This document shows, one piece after another, positions 56,181-64,000 of a stretch of 64,000 bases of DNA (position 1 is the first letter of the stretch; every line of letters starts with the position of its first letter). Both the position numbers and the translations under genes were made by a program. The notes beneath the pieces are model-generated. The model was given only the letters and a program-made list of their open reading frames with translations. It did not search any database and was not told the DNA's origin. Source of the DNA: Multifurca ochricompacta (lineage: Eukaryota > Basidiomycota > Agaricomycetes > Russulales > Russulaceae); the NCBI GenBank assembly GCA_022496185.1, contig WTXG01000069.1:101336-165335 (forward strand). Direction: 5' to 3'.

Positions 56181-56196
56181 CCCAGGGCCCATAACC
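56181..56196 (-). other. Primer binding site of copia-1 (initiator-tRNA anticodon arm)
   Basis: Plus strand CCCAGGGCCCATAACC touches the LTR with no gap. GGGCCCATAACC is the conserved anticodon stem-loop of eukaryotic initiator tRNA-Met, so the primer would be a cleaved half-tRNA, as in Ty5 and copia. Confidence 0.75.
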
Positions 56197-56715
56197 TGTA
56201 GAACAGGCATGAGGCGCAGCATACTGACTGTTGGTTGTTAGTGTGTAAAGCTAGAAGACAAGTTCAACTTCAGAGGTGAAGAAAAACTCTTTATTACTAT
56301 ACTACTGACCTAGAAGACAAGTTCACTACAGAGAACGGTTAGTCAAAGGTATAAGTAGAAAGTAATGTAGGAAGCACTTACACTTCAGAGGTGAAGAAAA
56401 ACTCTGAAGTGTAGAAGACAAAACAGACACCCTTATATACATTCCAAGGGGAGGTCTGTGCACTGGGAATAAGTCCACAAGTGCCAGACAAAGTCCAAAC
56501 AATAAACAAGAGGGATAAAGGCCATTGGCCAGTAAGGAATCACATGCTTGTACATCATTACTAAGGTACATCAGTCAGCTACTGCGGAATGTGAGAAAGA
56601 AAGTAATAATGATATAGTAAATAGTCCGAAACTCTGATATCTAATCTAGTCCACAAAGTAGCTAATCTAATCTCCTGATGCCTGAAGCATCACCAAACAT
56701 GTCCTGTGTTCAACA
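56197..56715 (-). repeat. 5' LTR of copia-1
   Basis: It is 519 bp, the partner of 33573-34091, with six differences, five of them at CpG-derived sites. It lies between the primer site and TSD ATGAT. Confidence 0.93.
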
Positions 56716-57341
56716 ATGATTGCCAACAGTAGTGTATGGGAAGTCGCCAAGTGGCGCCATGGCCACCGTGTCTCCATTGTCCCCACCATCCGCCGCCCTG
56801 ATGGCCCTCTACTTTGGGACTGCCCTGACATTGAGACAGTCTTTGTCTCACAATTCTTTGGCACTGAGGCTGCTCCTGTTCCTGACTCTTTCCTGGATGA
56901 CCCCACCCCTCTGCCCACCCGTGTCTTTGAACCACTCTCTGTTGATGAAGTCTCCACTCTCCTATGCAAGATGTCATCCTCCTCTGCACCAGGCTTCTCC
57001 CAGATCTCATGGAGGATTCTCAAGTGGGCCTGGCCCTCTCTCTCTTACCTGGTGGTGGATCTGTTCAATGCATCCCTCTCCCACTCCTATGTCCCTCCTT
57101 GCTGGAAGTGTGCCCTTACAGTGGTGCTCCCAAAACCAAACCAACCTGACTACTCACTTGCCAAGGCATACCGCCCAATCTCTCTCTTGGAGGTGCTGGG
57201 CAAACTGATGGATAAGGCCATTGCCTGCTGATTGACCTCTGACATTGACAGGTTCCATACTCTGTCCTTGGCCCAGTTTGGTGCCTGCTCCAACTCATGC
57301 TGCCTGGACTCAGCACTTTCCCTTGTCCATGATGTCTCTAT

Positions 57342-57844
57342 TGTTGACACAGGATGTGTCTGGAGATGCTTCAGGCATCTAAGGTTCGCTTCAGCTGTAG
57401 ATTAGATTAGATTAGATTTCGGAGTATCGGACTTTTTATGTTATCTTTATTACATTTCTTTCTCACCTTACTCAGCTGATTAGTGATGGACTTAGTAATG
57501 CGCAGTAGGCATGTGATATCTCTATGGCCAATGGCCTTTATCCCTCTCTGTTTGTTGTCTGGCACTTGTGGACTTATTCCCAGTGCGCACAGACCATTTC
57601 CCCTGGCCCCCATGGGTATATAAGGGTGTTTGTTTCGTCTCTTTCACTTCAGAGTTCTTCTAACCTCTGAAGTGTAAGTCTACTCTCTCACTACCTATAG
57701 ACTAACCTATTATATTAGACTTGTCTTTCTTTAGGTGTGTAGATAGTAATATAGAGTTCTTCTAACCTCTGAAGTACTTGTCTTTCTTTAGCCTAAACCG
57801 CTACTAACCACAGTCAGTATAACCAGCAGCATGATTGTTTGACA
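57342..57844 (+). repeat. Solo copia LTR in LINE RT domain
   Basis: It is 503 bp, TGTTGACACAGG...TGTTTGACA, with TSD TCTAT (57337-57341 and 57845-57849). It is a subfamily related to copia-1 LTRs (shared GATGCTTCAGGCATC, TATATAAGGG and the hairpin). Removing it rejoins ORF2 in frame. Confidence 0.93.
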
Positions 57845-58483
57845 TCTATGTCCTGGTCCTGAGGCCCTGTCTGTGGTATTGTTCTCTTTGATGTGTCTGG
57901 TTTCTTTGACCACATCCACCCCTCATGCTGTGCCTCTGTGCTTCAGTTCTTGGGTCATGATCCAACCCTGGTGGGGTGGGTCTGCTCCTTTCTCACCGGC
58001 CGCACAGCTTCCTTGTCATTCAACAATGAGGTTGGCCCTGCTCACCCAGTTCTCATTGGCACCCCACAGGGCTCCCCCCTTTCACCAGTGCTTTCCACTC
58101 TTTACACTGTGCCCCTCCTGGCTCTTGCCTCCTTGTGGACTGGATGCCATCTGTCAATGTATGTCAATGACAGTCTCCTCTTTGCCTGGGGCTCCACTAG
58201 GGATGCCATCTCCTCTTCCCTCCACTCCTGCTATGCTAAGGTAATTGACTGGCTGACCTGCGCTGGCATGTCCATTGACCCAGCCAAGTCGGAATGTCTG
58301 TTCTTCTCACACACCTGTAAACGCAACTTACTGCCTGCTGGCATTTACTTGCCCCAGCCATCCCACTCTACATACTACTATGTGAAGGCTGGGGCCCAGG
58401 TGCATTACCTGGGTTTTTTCTTCACTAAAAACCTCTCCTGGTGCCCACACACAGAAATCATGTGCTGTTGTGCATGAGCTTCC

Positions 58484-58995
58484 TGTTGACACAAGACGTG
58501 TCTGGAGATGCTTCAGGCATCTAAGGTTCGCTTCAGCTGTAGATTAGATTAGATTAGATTCCGGAGTATCGGACTTTTTATGTTATCTTTATTACATTTC
58601 TTTCTCACCTTACTCAGCTGATAAGTGATGGACTTAGTAATGCACAGTAAGCATGTGATATCTCCTTGGCCAATGGCCATTATCCCTCTCTGTTTATTGT
58701 CCGGCACTTGTGGACTTATTCCCAGTGCGCACAGACCATTTCCCCTGGCCCCCATGGGTATATAAGGGTGTCTGTTTTGTCCTTTACACTTCAGAGTTCT
58801 TCTTCCTCTGAAGTGTAAGTCGTCTTTACTTTACTTTCTACTTTTCCTTTGACTAACATTCTCTGTGTAGTTAACTTGTCTTTTAGGTCAGTAGTATAGT
58901 ATTATAGAGTTCTTCTTCCTCTGAAGTTTAACTTGTCTTTTAGCCTCACCGCTACTAACCGCAGTCAGTATAACCAGCAGCATGATTGTTTGACA
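58484..58995 (+). repeat. Second solo copia LTR in LINE ORF2
   Basis: It is 512 bp, TGTTGACACAAGAC...TGTTTGACA, with TSD CTTCC (58479-58483 and 58996-59000). It is the same subfamily and orientation as 57342-57844, but an independent insertion because the TSD differs. Confidence 0.93.
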
Positions 58996-59986
58996 CTTCC
59001 CTCTGGGCACTCCATGTCCTAGGGAATACTGAACATGGCCTCTCCATGGCTAACTGGAGACTTCTCCTTAATGCAGTCTGTCTCCCAGTTCTTACCTATG
59101 GCTCACAACTCTGGGTCCACAGCCAACAGTTGTCCAGCCTCATCAAACTGCTCCAGAAGGTCACTAACATCATGGTCAAGGTGATCTCTGGATCTTTCCA
59201 CACAGCTCCCCAGAAGCTGCTGCATGAACTTGTGCACCTTCTCCCAATGCACCACTATGTCCACAAGTTGGTGGACACTACGTCCCTCCACTATGCATCC
59301 CTCCCTGCCCACTCCCAGCCTTCCTTGTGCCTTCTGGCTGCCACAGATGACTCACTCTGGGCACCAACCTCCCACCCCCGTGCCCATCACACCCTAGTAC
59401 ACCTGACTCCCCTGCATCTCCTCACTGTGCAGACACCCCCACTCTCTAGCCCTGTAGATGTACTCGCCCTGGCCCCTTGGGAGCTCCCTGAATGGGCCCC
59501 CTGTGTCACCTTTCTGGGCACCTGTGCTCCCCAAACGCACAAAGATGAGCTTGCAGCTATCCTTCAGGAACTGCGCTCATCTTCTGCTCTCTTACATGTC
59601 AGCATGTCCCTGTCACAGGATGGCCGAGCCGACAACAAGCATGTTGGGGCTGCGGCAGCAACCCTAATGGACTCCTGGGGCAAGTGGACCATGGAGTGGT
59701 GCCGCAGCACTAATGTGACCTGGAATGATGTGGAACTGTTTGGACTAGCACATGCCATGCATTGGCTTTGTGCTTTTCTACATGGGTCTCCTGTTCCAGA
59801 TCGTGTGGTACTGATGGCATCCTCTTCAGCAGCCCTCCTCTCTCTTCACTCGCATGATCCATGCAAATTCATGGGTGATTTCATTCTTTTCCAACAATCA
59901 CTTACTGACTTTCTTTTGTTATTCCCGGCCACCGACCTCACAGTAATGTGGGTCCCTGGGGGAGCTTCCTACCATGCTCTCACAGT

Positions 59987-60502
59987 TGTTGAACAGGCAT
60001 GAGGCACAGCATACTGACTGTAGGGTGTTTAGTGGGTTAAGCTAAAAGACAAGTTAGACTTCAGAGGTGAAGAAAACTCTATTACTATACTACTGACCTG
60101 AAAGACAAGTTAGCTACAGAGAGTGGTTAGTCAAAGGTATAGGTAGGAAGTAATGTAGAAGGGACTTACACTTCAGAGGTGAAGAAAACTCTGAAGTGTA
60201 GGAGACGAAACAGACACCCTTATATACATTCCAAGGGATGGTCTGTGCACTGGGAATAAGTCCACAAGTGCCAGACAAAGTCCAAACAATAAACAAGAGG
60301 GAATAAGGCCATTGGCCAGTAAGGAATCACATGCTTGTACATCATTACTAAGGTACATCAGTCAGCTACTGCGGAATGTGAGAAAGAAAGTAATAATGAT
60401 ATAGTAAATAGTCTGAAACTCCGATATCTAATCTAGTCCACAAAGTAGCTAATCTAATCTCCTGATGCCTGAAGCATCACCAAACACATCCTGTGTTCAA
60501 CA
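59987..60502 (-). repeat. Solo LTR of the copia-1 family in LINE RNase H-like region
   Basis: It is 516 bp, TGTTGAACAGGC...GTTCAACA, with TSD ACAGT (59982-59986 and 60503-60507). The ORF2 frame continues exactly across the join. Confidence 0.93.
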
Positions 60503-60981
60503 ACAGTCTCAGCCAAGGCTGCCACGCATGCCCGTATCTACACCCCCCTCCATGATATGGAGGAGAAGCCCTCACCCCTACAGTGGCGGTCCCTCTCTCA
60601 ACTCCGTGCCTATGACAATTGGTGGGAAGAATGGCTCTGCGACCATGCTCAGGCAACCCCTTCTGAGTCCAACTCCTCAGGCAGTGACTACCATGCCTAC
60701 TCCCTCTCCATTTCACAGCCCCCAGATGGCTCCAACCACCCTCTGTGGACTGCAGCTACCAAGAAACATAAGGTTCCATTCTCCCAGCACATGTGCTCCA
60801 TGGCAATGCGCCTCGCAACAGGCCATGCTTTCGTGTCTGACTACCAGGAGCGATTCCATCTAAACCTCCCCATCTCTTCCTGCACCTGCCCATGCAACTC
60901 CTCCACCTTGGCAACCTTCATTCATGTTTTGGTCAAATGCCCCCTGTATGCCCAAGCACGGGCAACTTGGATGCTAACCCC

Positions 60982-62411
60982 TAGTGATTGTCAAGGGTTT
61001 TCATACCCACGTGGGTAAGCGCCACGGGTTTTGCCAGGTACAGGTACGGGTATATGGCTCCCAACCCATGGAAACCCATACCTGTGTGGCAGGTTTGGCG
61101 GGTATAGGCACCAATTATGCATTGACAAGATCAGTAGAAATTCTAAGATAAAACACATCTGCAGCCACAAAAATAAAAGATCTCGTCTGATGTATGCTAC
61201 AGGGTATCTTTAAATATGTTCTAGTATTATCATATGAAGTATCAAAGCAGATCAACGGTGCGATGTAAAATAAAAGTGTTATCAGTGATCCACTTCTTGA
61301 AAATCATGATGCATCTGTTTTATTAACATGCAATCAATTCTGCCAGTCTGGCACTATCTAAAATACACTCTAGACTACTTTAGACTATAATATAATCAAA
61401 TAATCAAATTAGTTTACTGAAACAAGGCCCGCATGTATCTACAAGCTGCATGGGGCAGCAACTACATTGCATTGCATGGTGGTCTGACCTCCTTCCTATT
61501 AAGGAAGGTTGACTTAAACGCGCCAGGACAGTCATGCTTGTATGAAATGAAAGCAGAATAATAAAATAGTAATGTAAATAAAGGATCCATTTAATCTTCT
61601 GAAGATAAACCAACAATTTTTGAGGATCTTGAGTAGCCATAAATGAACATGTTGTGTCCAAGTGCTTATCTCCCTGACTGGGATGGCCTGGGCCATTTAT
61701 CCAAAATGTGCAGAAATGCAAAGAACAGTTGCACTTGTATAAAATTGAAACCAGAATTATAAAATAAAAATAGAATAATAAATTATCTTAATCTTATGAA
61801 CATAAAACAGGAATTTTTGAGGGATCTTAAGAAGCCATAAATGAATGTGTTGTGTCCAAGTGCGTATCTCCTTGACCAGGATGTTCCAGGCTGGATGTCC
61901 GAAATGCACAATGCAAGTAAAGAACTTGCACGTGTTTCATTTTATGGGTAACCCAGGTATCAAAACAATTATCCAGGTGTTACCCCTGTCAATTTCTATG
62001 TGTTCATCAAATTTTTTTGCATTCTGTGTGGTTATCTGACAGGCTTTTCATCAATGTTCTATAACATCCTATCTAATCATCACTGTATACTGGATTTTAG
62101 TTGTGCTTGTATAAAATTGAAAGCAGAATAATAAGATAAAAATGGAATAATAAATTATCTTAATCTTCTAAACATAAAACAAGAGTCATTGAGGGATCTT
62201 AAGCAGCCACAAATGAATGCGTTGTGTATCATCTTGGTCCAGGAAGGCCTGGGCCAGTCATCCGAAATGCGTGATGCAAGTAAAAAACTTGCACACATTT
62301 TCATGGGTGACCTGCAGGTAACCCGCGGGTTACCCATACCTGTCACTACGGGTACGGATATGGGTACGGGTACCAACGAGGATACCCCAGGGTTACCCCT
62401 GCCAATCACTA
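60982..62411. mobile_element. hAT6: non-autonomous hAT near the end of LINE ORF2
   Basis: It is 1,430 bp with ends TAGTGATTG...CAATCACTA and a perfect 8-bp TSD CTAACCCC (60974-60981 and 62412-62419). Orientation is as in hAT2. Three internal modules are present; no transposase. Confidence 0.93.
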
Positions 62412-62555
62412 CTAACCCCCCAAGACCTAGATGACCTCACCATCCCCCAGATCTTTAATCAACACGGAGTTGTTGGACACCTGCTGGAGTTCCTCCAGGA
62501 GACAGGAGCTTTCTTTAAGCCCATTGCCTCATGCTGGCCTCGAGAGCCTGATTGA

Positions 62556-62810
62556 GCTTGGTAAGTTGGTGGACTCGGACTTAGTGAGTTTCTCTTCTTT
62601 GTTCTTGAATGGCCCCCTGTTCCGGCCAGCCTCTCTACTCTACACTTCTATACTGTTTTTTCCTTTGGGGTTTTGCACCATGGCATCTCAACTGTTGCTC
62701 CCACTATTTGTTCATAGTACTAGTAGTTACATTGTACCCTGATGCAGCCACACGATTGGGCACTGTCCCGCAAGCATGTCAATAAACTCAATCCAAAAAA
62801 AAAAAAAAAA
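62556..62810 (+). repeat. LINE 3' UTR and poly(A)
   Basis: These 255 bases end in GTCAATAAACTCAATCC followed by about 16 A. The terminal motif resembles those of the ORF1-only retroposons and the 20100-20272 fragment. Confidence 0.85.
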
Positions 62811-62913
62811 ACTTCTCTGTCTGTCTTTTTTTAAATCCAATTCACTCTCTATGGCTTGCTTCTTACTATACCACTCTGGACTCTCAACAAAATATAAAGG
62901 TATCTACAATGCT

Positions 62914-63339
62914 TGTAGTAGAGTCAGTGATGTGGAAACGCAGCTGAGGTTAGATAAGCGCTACCTAAACGGGTAGCAAGATAATTCAGTTGTGAATGGT
63001 CAAAACTATATATTAATTAGTCTTTACCTAAACGGGTAGCAAGATAACTACGCGAGTAATGTTAGCTATACGCGTGGTAAAGATAATCTAAGTAAATACT
63101 CACTTCAGTTGTGAATGGTCAAAACTGAAGTGTACAACACAGAAATAATGTCCTTAAATACTGTAAAGAGTGTGCTGTGCTATGGTCATGAAGGATTGTA
63201 TCTTAATCATAAGTAATCATAACAAACGAGTGGAATGTCAGTAGGTATATTACAATGTCCACTTAACTCCGTCTTGTACTGGCAACTCCGGTCACCTCTG
63301 ATCCGGTCCGGCCAACTCTGATCCGTTACCGGCTCAACA
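62914..63339 (-). repeat. 3' LTR of copia-3
   Basis: It is 426 bp, TGTAGTAGAG...GGCTCAACA in plus view, preceded (minus strand) by polypurine tract CACGGGGGGA. It carries a hairpin (CACTTCAGTTGTGAATGG / CAAAACTGAAGTG) with GTGAGT directly after the 3' arm on the coding strand. Two direct copies of CTAAACGGGTAGCAAGATAA lie in the downstream part. The 88 bases 62826-62913 hold nothing recognised. Confidence 0.85.
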
Positions 63340-63350
63340 TCCCCCCGTGA

Positions 63351-64000
63351 TTAAGACAATCCTATTAGTCCTAATCCAGAGACGAAGTCCATAAGTTTCG
63401 CTTGCGCGTGTGGCTTCGTAAATCCGTCAGCGAGCATGTCTGCAGTGGGTGTTCTGATGAGTTCAATAAAGCCTTGCTCGACATATTCGCGGATAGCGTG
63501 AAATTTGATCGGGATGTGTTTTGAGCGTCTGCCAGTCACAGGATTGAGTGCTAAGTCCACCGCGCCCTTGTTATCGCCATGTAGGGGGATCGGGTCGGAG
63601 ACTTCATAGCCTAGTTCAGAAAAGATGCTCCGGTACCACGCGGCTTGATTTGCCGCCTCGGCAAGTGCCATGTACTCGGCATGAGTGGTACTTTGGGCCA
63701 CGGTCTTTTGCTTACGCGAAGTCCATGAGATCGCTGAGTCAGCAAGGAGAAAAACATAGCCCGAGGTTGAATGAAAGTCATCGGCATCGTCTCCAAGGCT
63801 GGAGTCCGAATAACCGATGAGACCAGTCCGCGCGCTCCATCGTAGCATAGCCGTAGGTCAGCTGTACTGTTTAGATAAGCCAGTACGTACTTGGCAAGTC
63901 GTAGATGTTGCGGGGAAGGGTTTGCTGCGTACTGCGCAAGGCGCGCTACAGCGAAAGAGATGTCTGGGCGGGTCCCAATTTGCACATACAGTAGGCTCCC
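63351..64000 (-). pseudogene. Copia-3 pol, C-terminal RNase H part; runs off right edge
   Basis: It is read leftward: IGTRPDISFAVARLAQYAANPS, then after a frameshift near 63840 GYSDSSLGDDADDFHSTSGY, SRKQKTVAQSTTHAEYMALAEAANQ, HGDNKGAVDLALNPVTGRRSKHI and the end MLADGFTKPHAQAKLMDFVSGLGL-stop at 63351. These are the standard copia RNase H motifs. RT and integrase lie beyond the edge. The RNase H is close to that of copia-1 but the LTR differs. Confidence 0.88.

Larger units (their letters stand above)
33573..56715 (-). mobile_element. Copia-1: full-length Ty1/copia element in LINE ORF2, carrying nested elements
   Basis: It is bounded by a 5-bp TSD ATGAT (33568-33572 and 56716-56720). Both LTRs are 519 bp. 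The primer site adjoins the right LTR and a polypurine tract (GGAGGGA on the minus strand) the left LTR. Core sequence is about 6.6 kb after removing the LTR cluster 34767-36304, chromovirus B (39465-46920) and chromovirus C (48445-55967) with their TSDs. The LTRs differ at only 6 of 519 sites, so it is young. Confidence 0.93.
32458..62555 (+). pseudogene. LINE ORF2: endonuclease, reverse transcriptase, RNase H-like; split six ways
   Basis: Coding pieces: 32458-33572, 56721-57341, 57850-58483, 59001-59986, 60508-60981, 62420-62555. With one TSD copy kept at each join they total 3,966 nt, 1,322 codons in one frame. Endonuclease motifs are VQEPWFG, LAGDFNLHHP and TSDHAGL. RT motifs are YRPISLLEVLGKLMDKAI, DVSGFFDHI and GTPQGSPLSPVLS. 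The catalytic box reads YVND (58160-58171) instead of YxDD. RNase H-like sequence with GRADNKHVGAAAATL follows, then a C-terminal CTCPCN...H...C cluster. Premature stops at 32761, 57229, 57860 and 58475 are all TGA. The enzyme is dead both by stops and by the lost aspartate. Confidence 0.9.
23260..62825 (+). mobile_element. Host LINE insertion (Tad-like) with target duplications, swollen by nested elements
   Basis: A perfect 15-bp TSD, ACTTCTCTGTCTGTC, lies at 23260-23274 and 62811-62825. Between them is one LINE: 5' UTR 23275-23420, ORF1 from 23421, ORF2 from 32458 to 62555, a 3' UTR and poly(A) ending at 62810. Everything else is later insertions, nearly all with their own TSDs. A CCHC-bearing ORF1, an APE-type endonuclease, RT, RNase H-like and CCHC-like C-terminal parts, and poly(A), point to the Tad clade of fungi; clade placement is inferred. 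Confidence 0.9.

Noticed and set aside
57342..58995. 57342-57844 and 58484-58995 as the two LTRs of one element
   Set aside because: The segment between them is LINE ORF2 in frame, and each has its own different TSD.

Overview
The window is nuclear DNA of a filamentous basidiomycete, most likely an Agaricomycete. The evidence is many short introns (about 47-136 bp) with GT...AG borders, a TPR-CHAT protein, a GH5 sterylglucosidase-type enzyme, a DUF6534-type membrane protein, and LINE, chromovirus and copia elements of mushroom type. I name no species. I see no rRNA, tRNA, CRISPR array or bacterial-style operon.

Layout. 1-7015: old retrotransposons. Chromovirus A (Ty3/gypsy, running off the left edge) sits in the integrase of copia-2, whose gag is itself split by a non-autonomous hAT element. 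7031-9070: a LINE-derived retroposon carrying only ORF1. 9086-23259: the gene island. It holds a TPR-CHAT protein (9349-12534, +), a GH5 glycosidase (12839-16371, -, 13 exons), a small nucleotidyltransferase-fold protein (16595-17334, +), a beta-carbonic anhydrase (17648-18544, -) and a DUF6534-type protein (20425-21985, +). They are separate genes with their own promoters; nothing suggests one pathway.

23260-62825 is a single LINE insertion, bounded by a perfect 15-bp target duplication and swollen to 39.5 kb by later insertions. Almost every insertion has its own target-site duplication (TSD), so the history can be read. hAT2, hAT3 and hAT6 hit the LINE. hAT3 was hit by an ORF1-only retroposon, that by hAT4, and that by a GC-rich MITE, giving five levels. 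A full-length copia element (copia-1, 33573-56715) lies in LINE ORF2; inside it are chromoviruses B and C and a cluster of LTRs. Three more solo LTRs break ORF2 downstream. With the TSD-bounded insertions removed, ORF2 is exactly 1,322 codons in one frame, with four premature stops, all TGA. 62914-64000 is the 3' end of another copia element (copia-3).

The strongest signals outside ordinary annotation are these. (1) The chromoviruses appear self-primed: an 11-nt primer site matches a motif 34 nt after the LTR TATA box in all three copies. (2) They carry an extra 3' reading frame with four zinc-knuckle-like clusters where env would be. (3) The mutation load is almost purely CpG deamination: 24 of 24 in-frame premature stops examined are TGA, and 15 of 16 differences between the LTRs of C fall at CpG sites. 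(4) ORF1-only LINE derivatives have mobilised. (5) The copia LTRs carry a start-site hairpin abutting a 5' splice-site-like sequence.
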